Shown: positions 53,666 to 63,693, counted from the stretch's first letter. The stretch: DNA of 64,000 bases from RQOF01 sp964461135 (GCA_964461135.1 CAYWTB010000001.1:90748-154747); one strand, 5' to 3'. The notes: generated by a model not told the origin, from the letters alone. Translations and numbers: made by a program.

Positions 53666-54283
53666 ATGGAATTTAACAGCGAAACGGAACAAAAAATTCT
53701 CAATGCGGCCACCGAGGTATTCCTTCAGCATGGCCATGACGGCGCCCGCACGGAGGAAATCGCCAAAGTCGCAGGAATCAATAAGGCTCTGCTTCATTAT
53801 TACTTCCGCACCAAAGAAAGGTTGTACCAGGAGGTACTTAACCATCAGGTTAAAAAAGTAATCAGCGACCTTTTTGCTTCCCTGCAGCCGGAAACAGATA
53901 TGCCAACTTTTCTGCAGGGATTTATTTCCAGCTATGTTGACCGTATTCAACAGAATCCGCAAGTAGTCAGATTCATGTTGTGGGAAATGAGAAGCGGGGC
54001 ATCCAACCTTCAGATGCTGCTGTCAGAAATAATTTCCGATCAAAACTCCCCATCTCCCCACAGCCTGGTAAAAAGGATTCAGACAGCCGTTAAAGAGAAG
54101 GAAATCAGGCAGGTTGATCCTCATCACCTGGTGTTCAACCTCATTGCCATGTGCATCTACACCTTTATTGCAGCACCCATAATCGGGTCCATCTTCCCGG
54201 ATATAAACATCAATGACCCATCATTTCTCAAACGCAGAAAAAAGGAAATTTTTAATCTGGTCTGGTACGGTATTAAACCATAA
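53666..54283 (+). CDS. TetR-family regulator of the efflux operon
   Basis: The 205-residue protein has an N-terminal TetR helix-turn-helix (AATEVFLQHGHDGARTEEIA and GINKALLHYYFRTKERLY) and a helical ligand-binding domain. It is the first gene of the efflux operon, 3 bases before the TolC gene, behind a promoter and operator of its own. In E. coli the corresponding YbhGFSR exporter is controlled by the TetR protein CecR; this is a comparable arrangement. The inducer is unknown. Confidence 0.93.
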   Translation: MEFNSETEQKILNAATEVFLQHGHDGARTEEIAKVAGINKALLHYYFRTKERLYQEVLNHQVKKVISDLFASLQPETDMPTFLQGFISSYVDRIQQNPQVVRFMLWEMRSGASNLQMLLSEIISDQNSPSPHSLVKRIQTAVKEKEIRQVDPHHLVFNLIAMCIYTFIAAPIIGSIFPDININDPSFLKRRKKEIFNLVWYGIKP

Positions 54284-54286
54284 CTC

Positions 54287-55630
54287 ATGGAAAACCATAT
54301 GAAGAAATTAATCACGTTAATCATTGTGGTGCTGTTCTGCTATTTTCAGGTGGGTGCCACTCAGAACGCTCTGGAAAACCTTACCCTGCAAAGAGCACTG
54401 GATTTACTGGACAGTACCAATCTAACCCTGCAGCAACAGCAAATCCGCATTGAGCAGGCCAGCCGTGAACTGGATATTGAAAAGGCCGGTTATTTTCCCA
54501 ACATCCTGCTAAATGGCAGTTATACCTACACCTCCCGGGTAGCCAAATTTGTTACACCATTTGCCCCCATTGAAATTCAGGCCGGTTTCAATGATGTGTA
54601 TGACGCCAATATAATGCTACAACAGCCTCTGTTCACCGGTTTTCGAACCATCAACCAGGTGCGTTCCGCCCAGCAGTCTCTGAAACAGTCCCGGGTCCAC
54701 CGGCAGACCGTAATGAATGATATATCTCTCAGCATTCATAATATTTATTATGCCATACAGTTAAACCAGCTGCAGCAGCAGGTCCTCGAAACCAGCATGG
54801 CACGAGCTTCCAATGACCTGCATTCCATACGCAACTTTTTCCGGGCCGGCCAGAGCAGTGCATTCGATACCCTCAAGGTTGCCAACGGACTGCTTTCACT
54901 TAAAACCCAACTCAACAAACTCAGTCATGATAAACAGGTTCTGTTAACCCAGCTGGCTTATGTTCTCAATGTATCCCGGATTAACAGTACCGATTTATTT
55001 TCCCCCCCGGACCTGGTGATCACACTGGATTCGCTGGACATCTACCAGGCCCTAGCCCTGAATAACAGACCTGAGCTTTCTGAAATTAAACACCAACTTC
55101 AATCCCAGGAATATCAAAGAAAATCATTGCAGTCTTTGTATCTTCCGCAAATATATGCACAAGCCAGTTATCACTATGCCCGGCCGGGCGTCAATTTTTT
55201 TCAGGATAAGTGGATGAATTATTACCTTATCGGAGTAAATTTTCAGTGGGAGCTCTGGAACCGTAACAGGGTTAGTAATCAGGTTAAACTGGCCGGTTAC
55301 GCTGTTAAAATTCTTAAGCAGGAACAGGAAAAGCTACTGGACCAGGTTCAGCAGCAGGTAAAGGAAGCTTATGAAAATCTGCAGAGCGATAAAGACCAGA
55401 TTGCCTTCCTTCGGGAGCTGGTCGTTCAGGAAAAAGAACGCTATCGCATTACGCGGGAAAAATATGACCAGGGGCTGGCCACAACTCTGGATTTAAGTGA
55501 TGCGGAAAATGCCCTCACATCGGCCGAGCTCCAGCTGCAGCAAAGTTATATCAAATGGATGCAGGACAATGCCTATCTGTCTTACGCCACAGGCAGAATG
55601 CGAACTATTAATACCGGTAAAGAAAATTAA
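54287..55630 (+). CDS. TolC-family outer membrane channel of the efflux operon
   Basis: The 447-residue protein has a signal peptide (MKKLITLIIVVLFCYF, to about GATQ) and two TolC repeats of long helices and short strands, including LQQPLFTGFRTINQV and FQWELWNRNRVSNQV, both typical of outer-membrane efflux proteins. A second in-frame ATG at 54299 begins exactly at the MKKL signal; the one at 54287 adds four residues, and neither has a clear ribosome-binding site. It provides the exit duct for the ABC exporter encoded downstream. Confidence 0.93.
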   Translation: MENHMKKLITLIIVVLFCYFQVGATQNALENLTLQRALDLLDSTNLTLQQQQIRIEQASRELDIEKAGYFPNILLNGSYTYTSRVAKFVTPFAPIEIQAGFNDVYDANIMLQQPLFTGFRTINQVRSAQQSLKQSRVHRQTVMNDISLSIHNIYYAIQLNQLQQQVLETSMARASNDLHSIRNFFRAGQSSAFDTLKVANGLLSLKTQLNKLSHDKQVLLTQLAYVLNVSRINSTDLFSPPDLVITLDSLDIYQALALNNRPELSEIKHQLQSQEYQRKSLQSLYLPQIYAQASYHYARPGVNFFQDKWMNYYLIGVNFQWELWNRNRVSNQVKLAGYAVKILKQEQEKLLDQVQQQVKEAYENLQSDKDQIAFLRELVVQEKERYRITREKYDQGLATTLDLSDAENALTSAELQLQQSYIKWMQDNAYLSYATGRMRTINTGKEN

Positions 55631-55648
55631 AATTAAAAAGAGGACCAC

Positions 55649-56539
55649 ATGATTTCAAAATTATGGATTATGCAGACTTTCATTGTCATCTTTTTTCTAA
55701 GTTGCTCGGGGGACAAAAATTCAACCCTGGTCTATACCGGTATCATTGAGGGAACGGCAGTGGAGGTCCCGGCATTGACCGGCGGGCAGATTCGTTCGTT
55801 ACGGGTAGACACAGGTGATGAAGTGCAAAAGAACCAGATTTTAGGAGTGGTGGATACGCTGGAACTGACCTATCAGCGGGAAAATCTGAAGGGGGTTCTG
55901 CAGGAAGTCATGAATCAGAAAGCCATTGCAACCACCCAGTTTAACCGCGCCAAAAATGATCTGGCCTATGTGCAGGAGAAATATGACAGATTTCTAGATC
56001 TGCTGAAAAATCAGTCCGTTCCACAGCAAACGGTGGATGATCTGAGGAACCAACTTCAAAATGCTGAAGCAGCCGTCAGCGCTGCCCGGCAACAGGTTCA
56101 AAGCATCGAAGCCAAACGCACTCAGGTTGAGGCCCAGCTGCTATCCATACAAAAGAAAATCAGAGATGCCACCATCACCGCACCTCTGGCCGGAACGGTA
56201 ACAGATAAATATTATGAGGACGGAGAGGCCATTCCATCCTTTGCGCCTCTGGTGGAAATAATCGATCTGAATGAAGTATGGATTAAAATATATGTTTCGG
56301 AAAAGGTGCTGCCCTATATTCGCACCGGACAGGAAGTGAGGATAAAACCCGATGGCACCGAGCAGGAATTAAAAGGTACGGTCTCCTGGATTAATTCAAA
56401 GGCAGAATTCACGCCTAAAACCATATTGACGCCGGAAACCAGAACCTCGCTGGTTTATGCCGTCAAGGTGATAATACCCAACGAAAAGCGGATTCTGAAA
56501 CAGGGTATGCCGGTCGAGGTGTTGGTGGAAAAGGAATAA
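55649..56539 (+). CDS. HlyD/RND-type membrane fusion protein (YbhG-like)
   Basis: The 296-residue periplasmic adaptor has a lipoprotein-type N-terminus (lipobox FLSC at about residue 20), a biotinyl-lipoyl-like motif split by a coiled-coil hairpin (GQIRSLRVDTGDEVQKNQ at the start, ITAPLAGTVTDKYYEDGE after the hairpin) and a beta-barrel domain. The coiled coil (about 75-170) is the length of YbhG/MacA-type adaptors. It links the ABC transporter of the inner membrane to TolC. RBS AGAGGA precedes the ATG. The gene lies 18 bases after the TolC gene and 5 bases before the first ATPase gene. Confidence 0.92.
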   Translation: MISKLWIMQTFIVIFFLSCSGDKNSTLVYTGIIEGTAVEVPALTGGQIRSLRVDTGDEVQKNQILGVVDTLELTYQRENLKGVLQEVMNQKAIATTQFNRAKNDLAYVQEKYDRFLDLLKNQSVPQQTVDDLRNQLQNAEAAVSAARQQVQSIEAKRTQVEAQLLSIQKKIRDATITAPLAGTVTDKYYEDGEAIPSFAPLVEIIDLNEVWIKIYVSEKVLPYIRTGQEVRIKPDGTEQELKGTVSWINSKAEFTPKTILTPETRTSLVYAVKVIIPNEKRILKQGMPVEVLVEKE

Positions 56540-56544
56540 ATACC

Positions 56545-57498
56545 ATGTCTTCCATAGAGATCAGCGATTTTAAAAAGCATTACAACGGGTTAGAAGCGGT
56601 TAGGGGTATTTCACTCAGTGTGGAAACCGGAGAACTTTTCGGACTGATTGGTCCGGATGGTGCCGGAAAAACCACCCTGATGCGATCCATATGTACCCTG
56701 TTGAAACCCACCGCTGGAAAAATCCTGGTGGCCGGCCACGATTCGACGTCGGACATAATGGCTATCCGTAAAATTCTTGGATATGTGCCGCAACGGTTTT
56801 CCTTGTATCAGGATCTCACCGTAGAGCAAAATCTGCAATTTTTTGCGGATCTTTTTCAGGTCCCGGAAGAGGAAAGGGAAGAGAGACTGCAAAGGCTTTA
56901 CCGGTTTTCCCGTCTGGAACCTTTTAAGAAACGGCTGGCAGGAGACCTGTCCGGCGGGATGAAACAGAAACTGGCTCTCTCCTGTTCGCTTATTCATACA
57001 CCCGAACTGCTCATCCTGGATGAACCGACTTTCGGTGTGGATCCCCTGTCTAGAGAGGAATTCTGGGATATTCTGAAATCTATCCGCCAGGAAGGAACCA
57101 CAATTTTTGTATCAACCGCCTATATGGAAGAGGCCGAATTGTGTGACCGGGTTGCTTTTATGTATAAAGGTAACATTGTTACCACGGGCCGGCCACAGGA
57201 AATCAAGAAAAGTTACCCCTATCCACTTTATCGCCTGGAAGGCCGGGACATCCATAAACTGCGCTCGTTTTTCCAAAAGGTGAAGAAAATTCAATCCACC
57301 CAGCTTTTTGGGAATTCCATTCATGTCAGTTTTGAAGAAGAACCTGAAAAAAATCAGTGGAAGGAGTGGCAGGAACAGACCTCCGGAAATTTGCAGAACT
57401 GGGAGCCACACCACCCAAGTATAGAAGATGTTTTCATGTATTTGACTAAAGAGGATTCCAACCCATGGCAGAGTTCACAGTCGAAACAGAAAAACTGA
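56545..57498 (+). CDS. ABC exporter ATP-binding protein 1 (YbhF N-terminal half-like)
   Basis: The 317-residue protein has Walker A GPDGAGKTT, signature LSGGMKQK, Walker B LLILDEP and the H-loop position occupied by Ala (STAYMEEAE in place of S-x-H). In E. coli two ATPase domains are fused in YbhF; here the first is a separate gene. The Ala in place of the switch His suggests one site is catalytically weak, as is common in asymmetric ABC pairs. It overlaps the next ATPase gene by 34 bases. Confidence 0.92.
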   Translation: MSSIEISDFKKHYNGLEAVRGISLSVETGELFGLIGPDGAGKTTLMRSICTLLKPTAGKILVAGHDSTSDIMAIRKILGYVPQRFSLYQDLTVEQNLQFFADLFQVPEEEREERLQRLYRFSRLEPFKKRLAGDLSGGMKQKLALSCSLIHTPELLILDEPTFGVDPLSREEFWDILKSIRQEGTTIFVSTAYMEEAELCDRVAFMYKGNIVTTGRPQEIKKSYPYPLYRLEGRDIHKLRSFFQKVKKIQSTQLFGNSIHVSFEEEPEKNQWKEWQEQTSGNLQNWEPHHPSIEDVFMYLTKEDSNPWQSSQSKQKN

Positions 57499-58214
57499 CC
57501 CGCAGGTTCGGAGACTTTACTGCCGTCAGTGACGTCAGTATCCGGGTAAAAAAGGGGGAAATATTTGGTTTCCTGGGTGCCAACGGTGCCGGGAAAACCA
57601 CCATGATAAGGATGTTATGCGGCCTGCTGGCTCCAACTTCCGGAAAAGGAACAGTTGCCGGTTATGATATCGGAACACAGAGTGAGAAAATTAAACAGAA
57701 CATCGGATACATGAGTCAGAAGTTCTCCCTGTACAATGATCTTACCATTGGTGAAAACATTGATTTTTACGGCGGCATATATGGTTTAAGCCCGGCATCG
57801 GTGAGAGAGAAAAAGAAGCGAATTCTTGGCGACCTTCATCTGACCCGCTGGGAAGATGCCATGACCAGTGATCTGCCACCAGGTTTCAAACAGGGACTGG
57901 CCCTGGGTACTGCCATGCTTCATGATCCTTCCATTGTATTTCTGGATGAACCGACTTCGGGAGTGGATCCCGTTTCACGCCGCGCTTTCTGGGAAATAAT
58001 ACATGAGGCAGCCGCCCGCGGAATTACCATCTTCGTAACAACTCATTACATGGACGAAGCAGAGTATTGTAACCGGATCTCTATTATGAATGCCGGTGAA
58101 GTGATTGCCCTGGATACTCCCGGAAGTTTAAAAAAAACAAATCACCAGCCTTCCATTCAGCAGGTGTTTGTGAAAATCATGAAGCAGCAGGATAAAGAGA
58201 ATGTCCATAATTAA
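57465..58214 (+). CDS. ABC exporter ATP-binding protein 2 (YbhF C-terminal half-like)
   Basis: The 249-residue protein has Walker A GANGAGKTT, Walker B IVFLDEP, and the switch His in TTHYMDEAEYC, but the signature motif is degenerate (LPPGFKQGL in place of LSGGQ). Together with the first ATPase (good signature, no switch His) it should form a heterodimer with one competent and one degenerate ATP site. The gene overlaps both neighbours (34 and 14 bases), so it is translationally coupled. Confidence 0.93.
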   Translation: MAEFTVETEKLTRRFGDFTAVSDVSIRVKKGEIFGFLGANGAGKTTMIRMLCGLLAPTSGKGTVAGYDIGTQSEKIKQNIGYMSQKFSLYNDLTIGENIDFYGGIYGLSPASVREKKKRILGDLHLTRWEDAMTSDLPPGFKQGLALGTAMLHDPSIVFLDEPTSGVDPVSRRAFWEIIHEAAARGITIFVTTHYMDEAEYCNRISIMNAGEVIALDTPGSLKKTNHQPSIQQVFVKIMKQQDKENVHN

Positions 58215-59322
58215 AAGAAAAACCGTTGTCTGGTCCATTGCCAGGAAAGAATTTTTCCATATTATCAGAGATCCCCGATCTTTGACTATTCTTTTTCTTA
58301 TGCCCGTGTTGCAGCTGGTCATGTTCGGCTATGCTCTGAAAATGGAGATCCAACAGGTGAATCTGGGAGTAATGGATTATGCTAATTCCCCATCTTCCCG
58401 TCAGCTCACCGACTATTTTAAGGGAAGCACCTATTTCAAACCCTTCGATTTCGATGCCAGCCCAGATAGGATAAACGACCTTTTCAAGGCCCGCAAAGCT
58501 CACGCCGTCATGGTTATCCCTTTCAATTTTGACCGTGAACTTGAGCGGGATGTTTCCATACCGGTGCAATTTATCATTGATGCCTCAGATGCCAATGCCG
58601 CCACCACCATTCGTAATTATATAAGTCAGACTCTGCAGGAATATAATGAAGCTGAGAACCGCCTCACTTCCCTGCCTTTTGAAATCAGAAACACCATCTA
58701 TTTCAATCCGGATAAAAAAAGCACCTACTTTTTTGTACCGGGAATTATCGCGCTGCTGCTGGTGATGATATCCGCCATGTTAACCAGTATAACCATTACC
58801 CGCGAAAAGGAAAGCGGTACCATGGAACAGATTCTGGTGTCACCGATCCGCCCTCACCAAATAATTTTAGGTAAAGTGTTACCCTATATTTTTCTGGCAT
58901 TTTCAATTGGTATGGTCATCTTGTTGATCGGAATTTTTCTGTTCAGTGTTCCTTTTCAGGGCAGCGTTTTACTATTACTGATTCTCTCCACCCTTTACAT
59001 TATTACCGCTTTAAGTCTCGGTTTAATGATTTCAACCATTGCACAAACCCAGCAGGTGGCCATGATGCTTGCTCTGATCATTACATTGCTTCCCACCTTC
59101 ATGCTTTCCGGTTTTATTTTTCCCATTGCTTCCATGCCCAGGATTCTGCAGTATATTACCTATCTCATACCAGCAAAATATTATCTTTTTATCGCGAGGG
59201 GAATCATACTTAAAGGAAGCAACCTGCTGCAATTACTGCATCCGACACTCTATCTGCTGATAATGTCCCTGGTTCTTATGGTGGTGTCGATCCGTAAATT
59301 TGGTATTACACTGGAAAAATGA
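58201..59322 (+). CDS. ABC-2 exporter permease 1 (YbhS-like)
   Basis: The 373-residue protein has one N-terminal helix (about 24-42), a periplasmic domain (about 45-175) and five more helices, in the order of ABC-2 permeases such as YbhS. The family motif TREKESGTMEQILVSPI lies just after the second helix. It is coupled to the ATPase gene by a 14-base overlap and to the next permease by one base between stop and start. It should pair with the second permease as a heterodimer. Confidence 0.92.
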   Translation: MSIIKRKTVVWSIARKEFFHIIRDPRSLTILFLMPVLQLVMFGYALKMEIQQVNLGVMDYANSPSSRQLTDYFKGSTYFKPFDFDASPDRINDLFKARKAHAVMVIPFNFDRELERDVSIPVQFIIDASDANAATTIRNYISQTLQEYNEAENRLTSLPFEIRNTIYFNPDKKSTYFFVPGIIALLLVMISAMLTSITITREKESGTMEQILVSPIRPHQIILGKVLPYIFLAFSIGMVILLIGIFLFSVPFQGSVLLLLILSTLYIITALSLGLMISTIAQTQQVAMMLALIITLLPTFMLSGFIFPIASMPRILQYITYLIPAKYYLFIARGIILKGSNLLQLLHPTLYLLIMSLVLMVVSIRKFGITLEK

Positions 59323-59323
59323 T

Positions 59324-60445
59324 ATGAGACGCATATTACAAATGATTCACAAAGAATTCCGTCAGATATTCCGGGACCGTGCGATGATTGCCATCATTTT
59401 TCTCGTCCCTGTTCTACAGCTTCTGATTCTCTCGTATGCCATCACTACGGATGTCAAACATATCAAATTAAGTATAATAGACTATGATAAAACTCCCTTC
59501 AGCCGGGAAATTGTCCGGGCTTTCAGCCATACCGAACGTTTCGATATCGTGCAGCAAAATTTAGATCTCACCAGGATTGGTGACCACATGCGTGCCTGGA
59601 AAACACAGATGGCACTGGTTATTCCTCCGGATTTCAGTAAAGATGTGCAACGCCGGCTGCATCCCAGTCTGTATATAGCGGTGGATGGTGTAGATGGTAA
59701 CACGGCGGGAATTGCACTGGGGTATGCCCAGGCCATTCTGGTCGGATTTAACGTCGAGTTAACCACCTCCCCGATACCCGCCAGTAGAAAAAAACCCTTC
59801 CATCTAGTGTCCATGATAGAACGGATGTGGTATAACCTGGAGCTGGACAGCCAACAATATATGGTGCCGGGAATTGTGGTTATTCTCCTCACCATCATTC
59901 CCATGATGCTTTCCGCCATGAGCCTGGTAAAAGAAAAAGAAATCGGAACCCTGGAGCAACTTATGGTAACTCCCCTCAGAAAACATCAGTTACTCCTGGG
60001 AAAAATCATACCATTTTTAATCCTCTCCTATGTGGAGATGACTATAGTGATGACCGTGGCCATTCTGCTTTTCAATATCGCCATGAATGGCAGTTATGTG
60101 TTGCTGGCATTTCTGTCCTTTTTCTACCTGCTCACCACTATCGGCCTGGGAATCTTTATTTCCACCTTTACCAATACACAGCAGCAAGCCATGTTTGTTG
60201 CCTGGTTCTTTATGGTTTTCGGAATCATTATGAGCGGATTTTTCATTCCCATAGAAAATATGCCCGAATTTCTTCAGAAGGTAACCTATTTGAATCCTAT
60301 GCGATATTTTATGACCATTATCCGGGAAATTTTTCAGAAAGGGTCCGGTTTGCGTTATCTCTGGCAGAATTCGGTTCTGATGACAATTTTCGGAGTATTG
60401 ATAATTTCAATGGCAGTGGGAAAATTCCGGAAAAGGGTTTCCTGA
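59324..60445 (+). CDS. ABC-2 exporter permease 2 (YbhR-like)
   Basis: I start it at the ATG at 59324, one base after the previous stop; an in-frame TTG at 59300 lies inside the previous gene. The 373-residue protein has the same layout as its partner: N-terminal helix, periplasmic domain, then five helices, with VKEKEIGTLEQLMVTPL after the second helix. It completes the exporter TetR-TolC-HlyD-ATPase-ATPase-permease-permease. Related systems export cationic or amphiphilic compounds and some antibiotics; the substrate here is unknown. It is convergent with the AddB-like gene. Confidence 0.92.
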   Translation: MRRILQMIHKEFRQIFRDRAMIAIIFLVPVLQLLILSYAITTDVKHIKLSIIDYDKTPFSREIVRAFSHTERFDIVQQNLDLTRIGDHMRAWKTQMALVIPPDFSKDVQRRLHPSLYIAVDGVDGNTAGIALGYAQAILVGFNVELTTSPIPASRKKPFHLVSMIERMWYNLELDSQQYMVPGIVVILLTIIPMMLSAMSLVKEKEIGTLEQLMVTPLRKHQLLLGKIIPFLILSYVEMTIVMTVAILLFNIAMNGSYVLLAFLSFFYLLTTIGLGIFISTFTNTQQQAMFVAWFFMVFGIIMSGFFIPIENMPEFLQKVTYLNPMRYFMTIIREIFQKGSGLRYLWQNSVLMTIFGVLIISMAVGKFRKRVS

Positions 60446-60459
60446 TTTAATCCTGTTCT

Positions 60460-63400
60460 TCACAGCGATTCTCCTGCCCGTGCAGCGCTATTCCTGCGGT
60501 TGCGGATTTTGGTCCAGCTCACGCGGCACAGCGGTAAATATTCACACATTTTTCCGTCCCATCTTCTGCACCGTCCCACTTCCCCGGTGTGGGGAAAGTT
60601 ACCGCTGCGGATGGAACGGATATAAGCGGTGGCAAAACGTAAACTTCTTTCCAGCAACCGGTCGATTGTGACGGGTTGCTGATCCTCACTATATTTATCA
60701 TTGGGAAATTGAGCGGACCCGCTGAGACCGACAGAGCCGACCGAACAGTTTCTATCCAAAAACACCACTCTTTTCTCGATATCCTTTTCTTTCTTTAAGG
60801 CATAGAAAGCGCCTCCACCCATGGTCAACTGCGGATACTTTTTTTTCAGAAGATGATATATTGCTTTAAGATAGATCGGCAGCTGCAGGTGTTCTCCGTT
60901 CCAAATATCCTGCAGGGTTGGTAATATACCCGTTTTATAGTCCACAATTAACAATGTTTCATCCCGGTTTAGCTCCACCCGGTCTATTTTACCCCGGAAA
61001 AGGAATTCTTCACCTTCATGCTTATACACGAAAGGGCTTTCCGATGAGAACGCATCAACGTCCGTATTATTGTCCAGAACATTTCCAAACGATAATTCAA
61101 AATGGCGCGGGACGGTTGTAAAAGCCGGTGAGATTTCCTGTTCATATTCCCAGAACGCCCGGAAAAGTCCCTTCTGAACACCGTTTCCCAGATAAAACTC
61201 TTTTTCCAGCTGCCATAGCAGGCCTTTTGATACGGGCATTTTTTCCAGTTCGGTTGCGGCGATTTCAAGAAGTTTCTCCATATTTCTGTTGGCGGCATCG
61301 TTGTCATGAAATAACCGGTAAAGGACTGAATGAACAAGTAATCCTTTCTCCAGCGGAGATAAATATTCCTCAGGCTCCTCCGGAGGTTTAATCCGGAGAA
61401 TGCGCTCGAAAAAATAGATCTGCGGACAGTGTGCAAATACTTCCAGCTGGGTTGGTGAAAATCGTGCTTTAACAAACCTGGATTCCAGCCAGGAGGCTGC
61501 CAGAGGATCTTCGGTAAGTAAACCGTCCCAGGGGGTAAGATGAAGTGTTTCTTCACGTTTCCGGGTGATGTCAATTTTAAAATTGAACTGTTTTATGGAA
61601 CTCCCCGCTAAAAACCTTTTCCAGGAGGAGGGAATACTATTCCACTCTACCTTGCCGTCCCTGTGCTTCCCTGTGAAGTGGCTGATGAGATCAGCCGGTG
61701 AATAAAGATGAAGAGATTCTTTTGCTTCCAGGGATTTATCAGAGATTCGCTGAAGTTCTCTGATAAATATGGACGGTAAAAGGGGCTGATCCTGATGAAA
61801 GCGGGAGTAGGAAAATCGCATAAACTGTGAGGGATAATATAACAGCTGAAGAAATTTCTCCCGTTCACGTAGCAATTGATCATCTGCAACAAAGAGTTTC
61901 AGAGAAGACGGAAGACTGGCGGGATGGGCAAATGAATAATCCGACCGTCCCGGAAATATACCATCTTCCATCCCCAGGGTGAATACTGCATCAAACTGAT
62001 AGTTCATCAGTTCATCCAGTGGTACTATCTTAACGCCGGCCTTAAATGATTGATAACCGGAAAAGGTAGCAGTACTTGCCAGAAACATAAATATTTCATA
62101 AAAATCCTGCGGGGAAAATTTATATCCAAATGCGCAGAGCCTGATGTTTTCTTTCCAGTGGTACAGGATTTCCATCAACCGGCTCATAGCAGCAAGATTT
62201 TCTTCCGCCCATTTAATGTTTTCTTCTTCAGCGGAAGAAAGAATATTCCTTGATATTTTATTTTTTCTGAGTAAATCGAGAAACTTTTCGTAGAGCGCTT
62301 CAGCCGTTCGGGATGATTGAAAAAAGTGGACATCCCGAAAAAAATCCCTGAACAGATCTTCCATGTCAGAAAATTTCCCTGCTGCTCCTTCCTCCCGGTC
62401 TCCGGACCATGATTTTTCTTCCAGCTTTTTCTGCTTCGCCAGATATTCCATAATATTTTCCCTGCCGGATTTCACGCGCATCTGAGATAATATTTTATAA
62501 AGATTACCTTTAATCAGCTTTTCACGATATCGGAAAAACGGCGACTGCAGAATTTGTTGAAGGGTTTGAAGCGGATAGCCGTCCCTCACTGCCCGCAGGA
62601 GCGTCTCCAGCGTCTTCACGGGCCGGGCCTGAATAAGTTTTTTCCTTTTCTCTACACGGTATGGAATGCCATATCTGCCGAATACCGTCTCCAGTGCCGG
62701 CATATATCCATCCAGCTGAGGACTGGTGATGCCAATCCGGGAACATAAAAACTGTCTCTCAACCACCAGTTTTTTTAACTGGGCAGCGGTTTCCTCAACC
62801 TCTCTTAGCCGGTTTACCCCTGATGAAATGCTTATACGGTCATCAAACGAAATGGCGCCTGTCCCTATCTGGAATAGTGACCTGCTTGTTTTATTGGCAT
62901 CCGGATACAGTTGCATATGGTTTACGATTTTTTTCAGTCTTCCAAAGAGTGAAGCTTTATGTGAGTAAATTTCAGGATTCCGGCCATAGGGCAGAAGCAG
63001 ATATACTGAAAAGCCTCTTTTTTTTAACCATTCAAAATAACGGATGTGGACTTTTTTGAAGTGCGTAACATCTTCATATACCAGGGTGTTAAGCTGTGGA
63101 TAATAGGTTTTAAAGAATTCTGGTTGAGCTGTATTCATTATCTCTTTAAGCAGGGCAGCTTCATCCATAAAGTCCGTATCCAACAAGCCGGAAAATTCTG
63201 AAAACAGGAGATCCAGGTCAGCGTGGAGTTTATCGCTGCTGCTCAGAATCAGACGGTGTTTTTCTTTCAGCAGGACGGAATCCCCGGCCTCCTGCAGGCG
63301 GATGGTATCAAAAAAGTGGGTGATTTTTCTGATGGTATCATCCGGGAAGTTCCCATCGGGAAAGATAAAATAGTGGAGATGTTGCTGTTTCTCAAAGATA

Positions 63401-63693
63401 ATCTGTTTTATCAGCAGAGATTTTTCCAGAAAGGTAAGGATTTTACGGGAAATACTGAGCTGTTCATAGCAGCGCTGCTGAAATTGTGAAAAAGTAATAA
63501 ACGGAAATCTGCCTGCCATATCACCACTCTTTTTCAACTGCCATTGATTCCTGAGCTGTTGAACGCGGGTATGGTCATTCACAATAAAGAGAGCTGTTCC
63601 GTTTTGATTTAGAAAAGCAGGATGGTCCTGCAGAAAGCTGGTGGTGAGATGATGAATATCGGGGCTGTAATGTAATTCTAATCGTCCTGACAT
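60460..63693 (-). CDS. AddB-like PD-(D/E)XK nuclease/helicase-fold protein
   Basis: The 1077-residue protein resembles AddB of the AddAB double-strand-break repair complex. The C-terminal nuclease has FRGKIDRVE (D) and LIVDYKTG (D-x-K) of the PD-(D/E)XK fold. A cysteine set that could hold an iron-sulfur cluster surrounds it: C in FAHCPQIYFFE and C-x7-C-x5-C in CRRWDGKMCEYLPLC. The N-terminal helicase-like half lacks a Walker A motif (LHYSPDIHHL stands where GRSGSGKT is in Bacillus AddB), so it should not hydrolyse ATP. AGGAAAA precedes the ATG. An AddA gene is not in the window; it may lie beyond 64000. Confidence 0.85.
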   Translation of the reverse strand: MSGRLELHYSPDIHHLTTSFLQDHPAFLNQNGTALFIVNDHTRVQQLRNQWQLKKSGDMAGRFPFITFSQFQQRCYEQLSISRKILTFLEKSLLIKQIIFEKQQHLHYFIFPDGNFPDDTIRKITHFFDTIRLQEAGDSVLLKEKHRLILSSSDKLHADLDLLFSEFSGLLDTDFMDEAALLKEIMNTAQPEFFKTYYPQLNTLVYEDVTHFKKVHIRYFEWLKKRGFSVYLLLPYGRNPEIYSHKASLFGRLKKIVNHMQLYPDANKTSRSLFQIGTGAISFDDRISISSGVNRLREVEETAAQLKKLVVERQFLCSRIGITSPQLDGYMPALETVFGRYGIPYRVEKRKKLIQARPVKTLETLLRAVRDGYPLQTLQQILQSPFFRYREKLIKGNLYKILSQMRVKSGRENIMEYLAKQKKLEEKSWSGDREEGAAGKFSDMEDLFRDFFRDVHFFQSSRTAEALYEKFLDLLRKNKISRNILSSAEEENIKWAEENLAAMSRLMEILYHWKENIRLCAFGYKFSPQDFYEIFMFLASTATFSGYQSFKAGVKIVPLDELMNYQFDAVFTLGMEDGIFPGRSDYSFAHPASLPSSLKLFVADDQLLREREKFLQLLYYPSQFMRFSYSRFHQDQPLLPSIFIRELQRISDKSLEAKESLHLYSPADLISHFTGKHRDGKVEWNSIPSSWKRFLAGSSIKQFNFKIDITRKREETLHLTPWDGLLTEDPLAASWLESRFVKARFSPTQLEVFAHCPQIYFFERILRIKPPEEPEEYLSPLEKGLLVHSVLYRLFHDNDAANRNMEKLLEIAATELEKMPVSKGLLWQLEKEFYLGNGVQKGLFRAFWEYEQEISPAFTTVPRHFELSFGNVLDNNTDVDAFSSESPFVYKHEGEEFLFRGKIDRVELNRDETLLIVDYKTGILPTLQDIWNGEHLQLPIYLKAIYHLLKKKYPQLTMGGGAFYALKKEKDIEKRVVFLDRNCSVGSVGLSGSAQFPNDKYSEDQQPVTIDRLLERSLRFATAYIRSIRSGNFPHTGEVGRCRRWDGKMCEYLPLCRVSWTKIRNRRNSAARAGESL

